Shown here: piece by piece, positions 45,933 through 56,101 of the stretch | How positions within the stretch are numbered: position 1 is the stretch's first letter | Layout: the number at the start of each line of letters is the position of its first letter | Assembly: GCA_913065005.1 (NCBI GenBank) | Contig: CAJYAJ010000001.1 | Span: 1 to 64,000, forward strand | Reading direction: 5' to 3' | DNA: 64,000 bases | Source of the DNA: an uncultured Verrucomicrobiota bacterium | GTDB taxonomy: Bacteria; Verrucomicrobiota; Kiritimatiellia; Kiritimatiellales; Pontiellaceae | The notes under the pieces: model-generated | Told to the model about the DNA's origin: nothing | Database searches by the model: none | What the model saw: the letters and a program-made list of their open reading frames with translations, nothing else | Program-made: the position numbers and the translations under genes

Positions 45933-47591
45933 TTATGACTCAGGTTCGTCTTCAAATATTTCGATAGCGGCTTCCGCTACAATGCTCGCTTGCCATGCAG
46001 AAACCCGATTGGCTTTTTTTTGCTGGATGAGCGATGCTTCAATACGGGGCCGTTGAGCGCTCAGTTTGGTGGTATCAGCTTCATCACGGAGCTTGACTGC
46101 GGCGAGTAATACCCCTGATTTGGTTTGAATGGGTGCGGCGAGTTGAGCTGCTTTCAGTTGATAGGTTCGTTCCATCAAGGTTGTTGCCTGTGGATGTTCG
46201 AGAGGTTGTTCACTATTAAAAGGAGCGAGCGTTTCCAATGAAAGAGAGGTGGCGTTGATGGCGGCCGCAAAGGAAGTTCCATCGGCAATCGCTTGCTGAA
46301 CTTGGGTGTAGAGAGAGGTCACGTGTTCGCGGTAGGCATTGGCATCGGCTTGTTGTTGTGCTTGTTCCATTGCGAGTTGTTTAACGGCTTCAAATGCGGG
46401 GATGAATGCGGGGAGTTTTTTCTGGAGCGCGATGACGTAGATGTGATCGCGTCCGACGACAGGGTCGCTATAATATTGGTTGGGTGTGAGGTCGAGATTG
46501 AAGGTTGCTTTGGCAAATGGAGCGGTTGGATCGATCCCCTCCATGGTTTCGTTGGCAGAAAAGGGAGGTATGTTTTTGATTACTTCTTTGCCTGCGGCGT
46601 TGGCTTTGATGGCAAAGTCGGCTCCCTCATCTGATAAAGCGGCGACAAAATTATCAGCGGCACTGAAGGCTTCTTGCCGCGCTAGTTCGGTTCGAACGAT
46701 GGCTTCGAGCGCACCGCGTACTTCAGCGAGGGGTAGGTAGCTGGGTGTAGCCGAGGGGTTTTCTGGATCGGCTTCCACACGATAGCGCTCGAGATTGTTT
46801 GAGTATACTTGTGTAAGCATCTCGTCGGTTACGTTAACGACGGCGGTGTAATCGGCTACGTCAAACTCGACGTAGTGTACGCTCGCTTTTGCAGGTAATT
46901 CGAATGTTGCGCTGTTTGCCTTGTAGAAGGCTTGTGCTTCGGCTTCGCTTACGCGGGGTGCCGATGTGTCTTTAAGAGGAATGAGGGCGGTATCGAGTGT
47001 GATCAAATCGTTGAGTAGGTGGTATGTTTCTAGCACTTCTTCTTCGGTAACGAGTATACCTTCTCCAGCGACTTGGGCGGCTTGTTCGAGAATGATGTTC
47101 TCTTCGTAGGCATCCTCAAATGCTTTTGCATCCATACCGAGGCCTGCTAGGAAATTATCGACAAACGCGTTGTATGCGTTGGTGTCGAATTGTCCGGTTT
47201 GTTGATTTTGGAAAAGTGGGAGGTTTTTGATCGTGGTTACAATTTGCTCTGGGGAGGCACTATAACCTTGTTCGCGCGCTTTCTTGAGGACCGCTAATCG
47301 ATTCCATGCGGCTTCTGTTAAGGCTTGATCGGTTTCTTCATCAACTTGTAAGGCCTCGCCGGTCATGATGCTGTAAATCAAATAGACATTTCGATAGGAG
47401 GTTAAAAACTCTTGGCGGGTGATTTCGTCGCCGAAGACGATGCCGATGGGATCATTGGCGCTTCGTTGGGGGCTAGCGTCGGGGGTTGCCATATCCATGG
47501 CAACAAAGGCAAAAACAACGAGACCAATAAAAAGGCCCCAGACAATTTTGGATTGGATTAATTTATTAAAATTCGTGATTAACATAGCCAT
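45933..47591 (-). CDS. PpiD/SurA-like periplasmic folding factor
   Basis: 552 aa from the ATG at 47591, nine bases after GGAG. A single N-terminal membrane anchor (KIVWGLFIGLVVFAFVAMD) leads to a SurA_N-like chaperone domain (IGIVFGDEITRQEFLTSYR, LTEAAWNRLAVLKKARE, GYSASPEQIVTTI) and a long extracytoplasmic region of helices. A parvulin domain is not obvious: the usual GGDLG and GYH motifs are missing. This may be a chaperone without isomerase activity. It sits between fxsA and a gene linked to floA. Confidence 0.75.
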   Translation of the reverse strand: MAMLITNFNKLIQSKIVWGLFIGLVVFAFVAMDMATPDASPQRSANDPIGIVFGDEITRQEFLTSYRNVYLIYSIMTGEALQVDEETDQALTEAAWNRLAVLKKAREQGYSASPEQIVTTIKNLPLFQNQQTGQFDTNAYNAFVDNFLAGLGMDAKAFEDAYEENIILEQAAQVAGEGILVTEEEVLETYHLLNDLITLDTALIPLKDTSAPRVSEAEAQAFYKANSATFELPAKASVHYVEFDVADYTAVVNVTDEMLTQVYSNNLERYRVEADPENPSATPSYLPLAEVRGALEAIVRTELARQEAFSAADNFVAALSDEGADFAIKANAAGKEVIKNIPPFSANETMEGIDPTAPFAKATFNLDLTPNQYYSDPVVGRDHIYVIALQKKLPAFIPAFEAVKQLAMEQAQQQADANAYREHVTSLYTQVQQAIADGTSFAAAINATSLSLETLAPFNSEQPLEHPQATTLMERTYQLKAAQLAAPIQTKSGVLLAAVKLRDEADTTKLSAQRPRIEASLIQQKKANRVSAWQASIVAEAAIEIFEDEPES

Positions 47592-47682
47592 TCGATAATT
47601 CTCCGTAAAAAAATGAGATTTGAATCTAACGCCTCCTTTCCAGAGGGTCAACTCGTGATGGCGATGATTTATGGGAGGGCGG

Positions 47683-48237
47683 TTAGCTTAAGTTGGTGTT
47701 TTTGTATTCGGGATCGTAGGCGCGTGGAGGGCTGAAAACGATATTTGCAATGATCGCATTTTTGAAGGTCTTTCGATTTTGCAGGGGGAAGTCGAGTGCA
47801 CCTTTTTGCGTACTAGAGAGAAGCGGAATGGAAGGCAACTTCATAGCATCAAGTGAAAGCAAGGTGTTGGGCATTGATTTCATCGCCGTGCCAATGGCTT
47901 TTTTATGCATAATTGCGAGATCGGCTGCTGATGCTTTTTTAAACGGAAGCGGAACAATAGGAGTCGGGGTGGGTTCGTAGGGTGGCACTTCTTGTGCAAC
48001 CTGAACCGGCTCTTGTGCTTCAGAAAAATCTTCTTCCTTTTCTTCTGCCCTCCCAAATTGTTCGGCGATATCTTCGAAGAAATCTTCGAGTATCGTTGGG
48101 GTTTGTTGGGGGGGTGGAGTTGCTTTGCGGGGAGCAGGGCGAGGTGCCGATTTGGCACCGCCGCGCTCTATGGCGGTCTTGATCAGATTGATCAAGGCCA
48201 CTGCCACAAAGATCAGAAAAGGAATGAGATCATCCAT
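47683..48237 (-). CDS. Unknown protein with N-terminal membrane segment
   Basis: 184 aa. One N-terminal hydrophobic helix (DDLIPFLIFVAVALINLIKTA) is followed by a low-complexity proline-rich stretch (SAPRPAPRKATPPPQQTP), an acidic segment (EDFFEDIAEQFGRAEEKEEDFSE) and a folded-looking tail of about 75 residues. It begins five bases after floA, so it may be a partner of the flotillin. I do not recognise a family. Confidence 0.65.
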   Translation of the reverse strand: MDDLIPFLIFVAVALINLIKTAIERGGAKSAPRPAPRKATPPPQQTPTILEDFFEDIAEQFGRAEEKEEDFSEAQEPVQVAQEVPPYEPTPTPIVPLPFKKASAADLAIMHKKAIGTAMKSMPNTLLSLDAMKLPSIPLLSSTQKGALDFPLQNRKTFKNAIIANIVFSPPRAYDPEYKNTNLS

Positions 48238-48242
48238 CGAGA

Positions 48243-49253
48243 TTACTCTTCTGCTTGCTCATCATCTCCGCTTGCGAGTGATTCGCGCATGGAGGTGTCT
48301 GCCATGATGTTTTGCATGCGATAGAAGTCCATGACGCCTAGGTTGCCTTGACGAAATGCTTCGGCAAGTGCGAGTGGAACTTCGGCTTGTGCTTCGATCA
48401 CTTTCGCCTGCATCTCTTGAACGCGCGCGCGCATTTCTTGCTCGGCGGCAATCGCCATTGCTTTGCGTCCTTCGGCTTCCGCTTGGCGCATGATCTTATC
48501 GGCATCGGCTCGGTCGGTTTCAAGTTTAGCGCCTACGTTTGAAATTTGCCCCACTCCGGCCACGGAAATATCGGCAATATCGATGGAGACAATTTCAAAG
48601 GCGGTTTGCGCATCCAGGCCACTTCCAAGCACTTTACGGCTTATGGCGTCTGGATTTTCTAATACGTTTTTATAGGAGTCCATGGAGCCAATTGCACTGA
48701 CGATCCCTTGTCCGACACGAGCGATAATGGTGTCTTCAGTTGCACCGCCGACCAGACGATCGAGGTTGGTTCGAACGGTTACCCGCGCTTTGACGAGCAG
48801 GCGAATACCGTCTTTTGCCACCGCATCTAGCATGCCGCCTGCGGTTTTATTTGGATCGGGGCAGTCAATAACTTTGGGGTTTACGCTGGTTTGAACGGCA
48901 TCCACGATATTTCGTCCGGCGAGATCGATGGCCGCGGCTTGCTGAAAGGAGATTGTAATATTGGCCTTTTCCGCTGCGATTAAAGCGCGCACCACATTCA
49001 TGATGCTACCACCGGCTAAGAAATGGGCTTCAAGCATGCCTGTTGTCATTTTTAAACCGGCTTTAATGGCGGAGATGTAGGTGAGAACGACTTGTGTGGG
49101 TGGAACTCGGCGTAACTTCATGCCGATGAGATCGCGAATTCGTACGGGGGCTTCGGCAAATAGGGCGCGTACCCATAAGTTGAGGGTTGATATGACGAGT
49201 CCAAGCAATACGAGGACGATGATGGCTATTGGAATTGCAACTATATAGAACAT
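48243..49253 (-). CDS. floA: Flotillin-like protein FloA
   Basis: 336 aa. The N-terminal membrane hairpin ([20 protein letters not shown]) precedes a SPFH-like domain with [43 protein letters not shown] and [10 protein letters not shown]-terminal coiled coil follows ([42 protein letters not shown]). FloA scaffolds membrane microdomains. In Bacillus it is co-encoded with an NfeD protein (yqeZ), but here nfeD is 8 kb away. Confidence 0.93.
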   Translation of the reverse strand: MFYIVAIPIAIIVLVLLGLVISTLNLWVRALFAEAPVRIRDLIGMKLRRVPPTQVVLTYISAIKAGLKMTTGMLEAHFLAGGSIMNVVRALIAAEKANITISFQQAAAIDLAGRNIVDAVQTSVNPKVIDCPDPNKTAGGMLDAVAKDGIRLLVKARVTVRTNLDRLVGGATEDTIIARVGQGIVSAIGSMDSYKNVLENPDAISRKVLGSGLDAQTAFEIVSIDIADISVAGVGQISNVGAKLETDRADADKIMRQAEAEGRKAMAIAAEQEMRARVQEMQAKVIEAQAEVPLALAEAFRQGNLGVMDFYRMQNIMADTSMRESLASGDDEQAEE

Positions 49254-49595
49254 GGTGACTGTCTCCGTTGTTTATTCTTTATTTTATGACTGCAGTGTCA
49301 CAAGAGAAATTCATTTTTATGGAAGCTTCCTTTCATTGCATTTGAAAGAATATGATTAATGTACAAATTATCATCGATTAAAAAATACCAACGAAAATAT
49401 ACGTTACCTTTAGTTTCTATTAAACCGATCAGTCTGATGCGTAGCAAGCTGATAAAGTGGTTGGATTATTTTCATCCGAAAATATTAATTCATGTTTAAG
49501 AATACATGGCGTATTTATGGATCCTTTTGAGCGGATCGGGTCGTGGGTATGAGGGAGTCTTTTTTTTGGGGTGGGGTAAATAGGGCTTTAGACAT
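49254..49595. other. Gene-poor intergenic region upstream of floA
   Basis: About 340 AT-rich bases between floA and the terminator of the 1145-aa protein. Upstream control of floA on the minus strand is expected here. On the plus strand a 46-codon ORF exists (49359-49499) but lacks a clear ribosome-binding site, so I do not call it. No repeats or RNA structure were recognised. Confidence 0.4.
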
Positions 49596-49625
49596 AAAAA
49601 AAGATCCCGTGAAAACGGGATCTTT
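49596..49625 (-). terminator. Rho-independent terminator of the 1145-aa protein gene
   Basis: An 11-bp stem AAAGATCCCGT / ACGGGATCTTT encloses a 4-base loop (GAAA on plus). On the minus strand it is followed by a run of T from the A-run at 49596-49602. It lies 24 bases after the stop at 49649. Confidence 0.85.
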
Positions 49626-49648
49626 CTATTTTCTAAGGGTACTAAGCT

Positions 49649-52600
49649 TTAGTTAGTCACCTTTAGTTCGAAGAATTGAACGGCGTGAGAGTCGAGGGAG
49701 TAACGGTTTGTGACCGCTTGGAATCCGTTGATGTGCGCGCCGGTGAGTACTTGATCGGGTGTATTGGTTGCCCAATTTCCGAAGACGAGATTAGGTCTTG
49801 TTGTAACCGTGTAGGTTAATCCGCGATCAGTAGCATCACTTCTTTTGTTGAAGATGTACTCGAAGTAGTTTGTGCCTCCCTCAAGTGCATGACTATGGCG
49901 TTGCAGAATCGAACCGTCAGTGCTGACGGTAGGATTTCCTCCTAGTGCATATTCGAGCAGATTGTTAAAGCCATCATTATCTGGATCTGCAAGTGCACTT
50001 TTATCTTCTGCAGTATGGGTGCTTCCGGCAAAGTTTTCACTAACCCATGTTCCGTAGGTCGCTGGTCCGATGCCGTTGATAAAGAAGAGGATATCCCATT
50101 CCACATCACTGGTCGGCCAGGTTGCGGTAGATCCCTCGAAGGGGTAGGTGGTTCTATCCTCGGTGCCGACTGATCTAAGACGGAGGTGATTACCGTCTGC
50201 AAAGCTATCGGAGTCGACCTTCAAGTAGATGGCGGCTTTTTCTGTTGTGATGAGCTCAATGAACCAACCATAGCGTGTGTCAGCTTCCATCTCAATATCT
50301 GGAAAATCGAGTTTGAAGATGTCATTATCGAGTATGTCTGCACCATTGAATGAGTCGGTTCCGACATAGACCAATTCGCGAGCGGCATCGGGGAAGGTGG
50401 ACCCCCGATCCGTAAGCGTGAGTGCTGTTGTATTGGTTGTAATTTTCCACAACTCAAGTTTGAGCAGGCCTGATCCGCTTGGCACTTCGTTGGAAGAGTT
50501 GTTATGAGCTACGATCAAGAGATCGGTCATCGTGAACTCTCCCACGCTCGTGGTGTCGAAATACATGCCATATCCACTGTAGTTGGAAGCGTTATCTCTG
50601 TTTCCGATATAGGTTGGACTGACGAAATCGTGTCTATTTTTATCAGCTCCGCCGGTGAATCTATTTCCGGAGGTCCCAACATCAGATCCGATAAGAATGC
50701 TTTGTGATCCTTCAAAGGCAACGGAATCTGTCACGGTACTGCTGATTTTTGTGAAGGAGAGGTTTCCGTCTGGAACAACCGTGAAATTAACCTCGTTGGT
50801 CACATTTTCGATCCCGTCATTGGAGGCAATCAATTGAACGGTCAGTGTATTGGTTCCGGATAAGCCGCTGATACTCGTCATATCAACATAGACGGATTTA
50901 TCAGAAAGTTCTGAGAGATCAATCATGTCGAATACTTCTAGGCTATCATTGATAGTGATAGCTGGGCTGATTGGATCGTTAATGATCTGTGAGAAGAATC
51001 CAGAGACGGTGAAGTCATTTGAGGCGGTTGTGATTTCGGTTGCTGGTATATTTTTGGTGGTAAAGATTTTATTTACCATGGAAGCAGATCGATTATCAAA
51101 TGCCGTGAATTCGAGTTTGTTGTCGCTGCTATCGAGGATCGCCATATGAACGGTTCCGGTGGTTAGCAGTGCGCCTACCTGGGCATCGACGCGTAGCCGG
51201 TCAGTGGGTGTGATCATTGAGCGGGCCGTTGTGAGCGATGATATGGTGGGGGGTGCTAGCTCAAATTGAGCAGGCGAGATCTTCATGGAGACACCCAACA
51301 CATTGAATTTGGTCATTCCGGTTGCTTCAGTGGTCGCATTACTTGGGTTGTTCGCGGTACTGGCAAAGATGGAAACGAGGTCTGCGGTTGTGCCTCCGCT
51401 GCTTGAGATTTCCATAGCGGTTACATTCGCACCGAAGGAATCTGGCGCGCCCCATGTTCCACCCGCTGCTCTGCGAGATGCATCAAGGGCAGAGCCGGAG
51501 CTGTTGAGGTTTGTATAGTTTACATCGAAGGTCTTCGAGGTATCGATTTGGCTAATCAGTGTAGCTGTTTCATGCTCTTTTCCGGTACCTCCAAGTCCAC
51601 GGACGTCGACTTGCGTGAGTTCGAATGCAACGGAGGAGGGTAAGGTGGTGGCGTCGATTCCGAAGATTATGTTTTCACGGTTTTTGGCCGGATCGTTATG
51701 AAGCCCCATTCCTGCACTCACAGTACTGTCTTTTGTGCCTGAAGATACAGAGTAGATTTGGATGGGAGGCGTTGTTGCGGAGCTGGTTCCGCGTCCCGTT
51801 ACGAGTGAGGCATTACGTTCTGCCTGATAGTAAATCTTGAAGGAGTTATTCAGCATGGAGGCGGGTACGGTGTCACCGCTTGCACTCACGAGTAAATTTG
51901 AATTATTGGAGCTGAAAATGCCATTTTCATCGATCGTAATAGTGGCTTCGATTTTCGAGGTATTTGGAACAACTTTTCCGTTAAGTCCGGTATAGCCAGT
52001 ATAAACAACCAGGTCTGTTTCAAAGTATCCTGTTGGCGCTTGATAGGCCCAAATAGCCGATGATTTACCTCCATCTGCATTGGTTTTAGCACCAATTTTA
52101 ATAACTATATCAGAGGTGTTTGTGAACGAAAGAGCTCCTTCTGTATAGAGGGATGAATATGCAGAATCATCAGGGCTTCCGGAAATGGCTGTGAGTTGTC
52201 CATTTGTTACAAACCCTGAGAGCTTGCCAATGTTCCAATTGGTTAAAACAATAATCCCCTCGCCTCCAATACTTAAAGAGGGATCCCCAGATCCTAAGCT
52301 GATATTGGGCACGCTTAGTGAGCCTCCAAGCACATTTACAGCACCTGTTGAATTCACGAGATTAGCCAATTTAATCTCTGCATCAAAAATAGCCTGACCG
52401 CCAGTAATGTTTAATATACCTGCACCGGTATCACCAATCATAGAGGTACCGGTTCCAATTTTTCTGAGCAATCCGCTATTCAGATTGATAATTCCGGTAG
52501 CATTTGTTGCCGCAGGTTCCGTACCCCCTGAACCGAGTTTAACGGTTTTATTTGTAACCGTTAAGCTTCCGCCGTTGATGTTGATCACACCCGTTGCGCC

Positions 52601-53086
52601 ATTTGTATTATTTTGAGAAGAACCTGCCACCAAGCCTACAGTAAACCATTGATCAACGGTTACTGAGCCGCCGCTGTTTATGTTAAAAATTGCGGATGCA
52701 TCGCGGGCATGTGAGTTCCATGAGCGACCTACGTAGAAGTCGGTGACTTTTAGTGTGCCATTACTGTTTACGTTTAACGTGGGGGCGGTATGACCCGCTA
52801 CTTGAATTTGTCCAGATAGATATCTTTGGATGACCCAAGTGCTATCTAAATTAATTATATTCTTATCGCCAGCTGCTGATGTACCCAATGAGTTCTGATT
52901 CGCAATGTCAGCGGCTCCAGGTATGGAGTCGTTAGGATTGGTGCCGCCTTGTATTTTCCAGTTAATTGGGTTGGTTGCATTCACATTATTAGCTACATCC
53001 TCTGCGTCCCAATAATACGATATGGAAAACGCAATGGAATGAACGAAAAGTGCCGCTATTGTTATCTGTAATATTCTTTTATTCAT
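49649..53086 (-). CDS. Large secreted adhesin-like protein with autotransporter-type repeats
   Basis: 1145 aa. Signal peptide (LQITIAALFVHSIAFS). Residues about 60-350 contain short beta-repeats (ATGVININGGSLTVTN, GAGILNITGGQAIFD, TGAVNVLGGSLSV) like autotransporter/PEP-CTERM-associated repeats. The centre (400-900) is low in known motifs and Thr/Ser-rich. Near residue 1040 AEDKSALADPDNDGFNNLLEY is a dockerin/EF-hand-like Ca loop. The end (LTYTVTTRPNLVFGNW...QFFELKVTN) is the shared C-terminal module described in the findings. AGGGAGAG precedes the ATG. Probably cell-surface or released; ligand unknown. Confidence 0.75.
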   Translation of the reverse strand: MNKRILQITIAALFVHSIAFSISYYWDAEDVANNVNATNPINWKIQGGTNPNDSIPGAADIANQNSLGTSAAGDKNIINLDSTWVIQRYLSGQIQVAGHTAPTLNVNSNGTLKVTDFYVGRSWNSHARDASAIFNINSGGSVTVDQWFTVGLVAGSSQNNTNGATGVININGGSLTVTNKTVKLGSGGTEPAATNATGIINLNSGLLRKIGTGTSMIGDTGAGILNITGGQAIFDAEIKLANLVNSTGAVNVLGGSLSVPNISLGSGDPSLSIGGEGIIVLTNWNIGKLSGFVTNGQLTAISGSPDDSAYSSLYTEGALSFTNTSDIVIKIGAKTNADGGKSSAIWAYQAPTGYFETDLVVYTGYTGLNGKVVPNTSKIEATITIDENGIFSSNNSNLLVSASGDTVPASMLNNSFKIYYQAERNASLVTGRGTSSATTPPIQIYSVSSGTKDSTVSAGMGLHNDPAKNRENIIFGIDATTLPSSVAFELTQVDVRGLGGTGKEHETATLISQIDTSKTFDVNYTNLNSSGSALDASRRAAGGTWGAPDSFGANVTAMEISSSGGTTADLVSIFASTANNPSNATTEATGMTKFNVLGVSMKISPAQFELAPPTISSLTTARSMITPTDRLRVDAQVGALLTTGTVHMAILDSSDNKLEFTAFDNRSASMVNKIFTTKNIPATEITTASNDFTVSGFFSQIINDPISPAITINDSLEVFDMIDLSELSDKSVYVDMTSISGLSGTNTLTVQLIASNDGIENVTNEVNFTVVPDGNLSFTKISSTVTDSVAFEGSQSILIGSDVGTSGNRFTGGADKNRHDFVSPTYIGNRDNASNYSGYGMYFDTTSVGEFTMTDLLIVAHNNSSNEVPSGSGLLKLELWKITTNTTALTLTDRGSTFPDAARELVYVGTDSFNGADILDNDIFKLDFPDIEMEADTRYGWFIELITTEKAAIYLKVDSDSFADGNHLRLRSVGTEDRTTYPFEGSTATWPTSDVEWDILFFINGIGPATYGTWVSENFAGSTHTAEDKSALADPDNDGFNNLLEYALGGNPTVSTDGSILQRHSHALEGGTNYFEYIFNKRSDATDRGLTYTVTTRPNLVFGNWATNTPDQVLTGAHINGFQAVTNRYSLDSHAVQFFELKVTN

Positions 53087-53187
53087 GAGAGTCTCTCCCT
53101 TATTTGTTAATCTTTATCTATTTGGACAATATAAGAGACGATCTGGAATTTTGATTTTACTAAAAAAAATACATTTTTTTTAGCTTA

Positions 53188-53231
53188 AAAATCCACGTTG
53201 ATTATTTTTCTAAAAAAATTGGTTAACGTGG
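53188..53231 (-). terminator. Possible terminator after the 955-aa protein gene
   Basis: CCACGTT / AACGTGG flank a long AT-rich loop. On the minus strand the hairpin begins three bases after the stop at 53234 and is followed by ATTTTTAAGC. The 25-base loop weakens the call. Confidence 0.4.
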
Positions 53232-53233
53232 CT

Positions 53234-56101
53234 CTACGGGGTGCTAATTCTAAAGAATCGCGTAGGCACATGATCAGATACCGGAGTGATGAATAGGTGG
53301 TTCGTTGGTGGGGTTGCTATCAGATCTTCCTGAAATACAACCCAGTTTCCTTCTATTAAGTTGGTGGTAGATTCGATTCGGTAGTCTGAGCCTATATTGG
53401 AATCCCAGACGAGTGCGGTGGTTGCGTTTGACGGATTTTGGTGTATGGATGTATGAATGAGCTGGCGGTAAGTGACGTCGATATAGGGCGGGTTGAGTGC
53501 TTCTGATGATTGAAAATATTTGGCGTTAATGCCATAGCTTTCAAAGCCGCGAAGGCTGATCCCAAAATTATGTTGAGGGTTCTCCTGCCATTGTTTCATA
53601 AGTGTCGTGATATCGAAGTGGACGTACGTTTCAAAAGGTCCGTTGTTTTGGATGAGGAGGCCTAGGGAGTCATTAATTGGATGATCAAATGTGATCGATT
53701 CAGGGGTCCATGCCGCAGCGATAGGATAGAGGTAGACCCCGCCCCATGTGTCGCTGTAACCTTCAATGTGATAGAGATTCAGATATGCAGATTGAATGGG
53801 TAGGGATTTAAGTGTATCGAGATCGAAGCGAATGAAGCTACGCGTAGAATCCTGTGGATTGGTGCCACTCACGAGTTTGCCGGCGATTAGTTCTGAGTTG
53901 TTGTAAACGACATTGTTGGCATATAGATAAACGTCTGTGGCGCTGGTCAAGAGCTGGCGTTCTGGTTGTGGAATGGTGGCAGGATCTTGAAGGATAATGG
54001 TTTTTGTGATGGCGTTGGTTGAATTGAGGTCGTCTCGAATATGGAGGGTTACGATGTACGTTCCATAGTTGGTGTAGCTGTGGGTGTATGTTTTTCCGTG
54101 GGCGGTTGTTCCATCGCCAAGATCCCATTCATAGCGAATGATCATTCCATCGGCATCGGTGGATGCGGTTGCATCGAAGGTAATGGAGTTGGTGGCGTGG
54201 CTATGGACGATCCTATTAGTGAAGTTGGCGAGCGGTTGCTGGTTCCAGCTTGGTATCCAATTGATTCCAGGAATCCAGTCATGTCCGTTGAATTCATAGG
54301 CGCCTGCATCGGGAGCAAGGTCGGTAATGTGGTCGGTGATCCCGGCAATTGGGGTTCCTTGATCGATAGCAATAGATGAGGGAGAAATTCTAAAGTCTCC
54401 GTATTCGGGACCAATGAAGTTGAGTTGTTGAAGAGAGCCATCGGTGTTGTAATTATAATCCACATCGGAGGCGTCGAAGGATCCAAGAGATCCAATGTTA
54501 TTATAGATCGTGATATCGCGAAGGACTTGCCCTGAAGGGGCATATTGGGCGATATCTTCATGGGAACTGTTAACAAAGGTGTTGTTGTAGACTTCAATTT
54601 GGGCACTAGCCATATTCATGCGGAGTGCATTATCATGATCCCATACGACATTATGATGAACGAGGTAATTAATTGAATCGTTATCGAGGTAGACGCCCGT
54701 GCACCATGCGTCTAATTGATTATTTAGTGCTCTTCCTAATCGGAACCAGTTATATCGAATGATGGTGTTTTCACCATCAGTAACTCCCGTTTTAAGGGAG
54801 CCTTGATCTTTCGTAATCCAGCCTGCTCGCGCCACGTGATTATATTCACAAATCGCATTTTTGGCATCTTTTAGATCGATGCCATTGCGGCCTACATCAT
54901 AGATCGTGTTGCTGGAGATGGTGTGCCCGTGTCCGATGGGATGAATTCCCGCGGCCCAGGTTCCGATCCAATTGACATCATAGATCAAGCAGTTTTCAAT
55001 GAGATTGTTTTGATATGAGCCATATGGAATGGTGATTCCCGCACTCCACGAATGTGCGATTTCACAATTTTGAATCGCGCCATTTGACCCTCGCCATTCG
55101 ATGGCGGCATCTTCCATGCCTTTCCATATACGGACATCGGGTAGGTGGGTGCCACCAAAAAGGGGCACTGCATATTCAAGTTTGCAGTTTTTAATAAAGC
55201 AGTATGCGCTATACAGATTCTTAATATTAGCGGCAAAGAAATGAAGACCCGATACTTCGACATATTGGGAATTTTGAATCAATATGCCATGATAACGTGT
55301 TCGTATTTCCACATCTAATTCATATGGGTTTCCATGATGGGGTGCGTGAAAATATAGATGACCATCCTCATTGTCATAGTACCATTCTGAAGGGGAATCG
55401 ATGGCGTTGTAGGTATCAAAAATAAAATATGGATTTCCCGCCTGTGGTTGAAGGGAGCCGTTGTTGGAGTTATTGATAAAGGTAAGCTGATTGGTGTTGT
55501 GATCGGTGATCGTAGAAGAAGTTGAAGTCCATTGAGCTCCAGGTAAATACCAGATCTTTGCATTATTCCAGTGTTCGGCAGGAAATTGACTGAGCTCAGA
55601 ATCATATAACGTTGAGCTTTGATTTGGCCCTACGGTGGGCATTGAATCGATGTAGGCAAAATGGGGTTGCAGGAGATGGGAACTCGTATTAGGCCATCTT
55701 GCTTCCGTCATCATGTTTCGACTCTCAAATACTTGCAGCACCTCTTCAGTGGGTGTTCTGAAAATGGAGTTTTCAACATGGCTCCAAGTATTGATTTCGT
55801 CTAAACCTGTAATGATAACGGTTTCGTTTGAGTATGCTTGTATGCGGGTTATGTTATTTTCATTTCCCCACTTATTCTGAATGATTACGGTTTCGCGATA
55901 GGTCCCTCCTCGAATGTAGCAGATGTCGCCAATTTGGAGTTGGTCGACTGCATATTGAAGGGTTCTAAAAGGAGCATTTATTGTGCCGTTGTTTGTATTA
56001 TTCCCATCAACGGAAACAAATAAAGAAACAGCGTCAACGCGTAAAATAATACCTACGCATAAAAGTAATATGGAATGTCTCATCGCATTATTTTGGTGCA
56101 T
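53234..56101 (-). CDS. Secreted right-handed beta-helix protein with PKD and DNRLRE-like domains
   Basis: 955 aa. The start is ambiguous: ATG 56101 or 56083 (MRHSILLLCVG). A short signal is followed by a parallel beta-helix of about 550 residues. It carries the typical SVDGNNTNNGTINAPFRTLQYAVDQ opening (in two parts) and stacked phrases such as IENCLIYDVNWIGTWAAG and ISSNTIYDVGRNGIDLKD. Residues about 640-720 are a PKD domain (YEWDLGDGTTAHGKTYTH). Then SFIRFDLDTL and AYLNLYHIEG suggest DNRLRE, and the shared C-terminal module (RIESTTNLIEGNW, RFFRIS) ends it. Polysaccharide-lyase or mannuronan-epimerase-like activity is plausible but no catalytic set is identified. Confidence 0.8.
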   Translation of the reverse strand: MHQNNAMRHSILLLCVGIILRVDAVSLFVSVDGNNTNNGTINAPFRTLQYAVDQLQIGDICYIRGGTYRETVIIQNKWGNENNITRIQAYSNETVIITGLDEINTWSHVENSIFRTPTEEVLQVFESRNMMTEARWPNTSSHLLQPHFAYIDSMPTVGPNQSSTLYDSELSQFPAEHWNNAKIWYLPGAQWTSTSSTITDHNTNQLTFINNSNNGSLQPQAGNPYFIFDTYNAIDSPSEWYYDNEDGHLYFHAPHHGNPYELDVEIRTRYHGILIQNSQYVEVSGLHFFAANIKNLYSAYCFIKNCKLEYAVPLFGGTHLPDVRIWKGMEDAAIEWRGSNGAIQNCEIAHSWSAGITIPYGSYQNNLIENCLIYDVNWIGTWAAGIHPIGHGHTISSNTIYDVGRNGIDLKDAKNAICEYNHVARAGWITKDQGSLKTGVTDGENTIIRYNWFRLGRALNNQLDAWCTGVYLDNDSINYLVHHNVVWDHDNALRMNMASAQIEVYNNTFVNSSHEDIAQYAPSGQVLRDITIYNNIGSLGSFDASDVDYNYNTDGSLQQLNFIGPEYGDFRISPSSIAIDQGTPIAGITDHITDLAPDAGAYEFNGHDWIPGINWIPSWNQQPLANFTNRIVHSHATNSITFDATASTDADGMIIRYEWDLGDGTTAHGKTYTHSYTNYGTYIVTLHIRDDLNSTNAITKTIILQDPATIPQPERQLLTSATDVYLYANNVVYNNSELIAGKLVSGTNPQDSTRSFIRFDLDTLKSLPIQSAYLNLYHIEGYSDTWGGVYLYPIAAAWTPESITFDHPINDSLGLLIQNNGPFETYVHFDITTLMKQWQENPQHNFGISLRGFESYGINAKYFQSSEALNPPYIDVTYRQLIHTSIHQNPSNATTALVWDSNIGSDYRIESTTNLIEGNWVVFQEDLIATPPTNHLFITPVSDHVPTRFFRISTP

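Noticed and set aside
49359-49499. 46-codon ORF (MYKLSSIKKYQ...) upstream of floA
   Set aside because: Basic and protein-like at first sight, but no ribosome-binding site, AT-rich, and short enough to occur by chance.
53159-53183. AT-only inverted repeat CTAAAAAAAA...TTTTTTTTAG
   Set aside because: Stem has almost no GC pairs, so it is unlikely to be a functional terminator by itself; it is probably part of an AT-rich promoter region.
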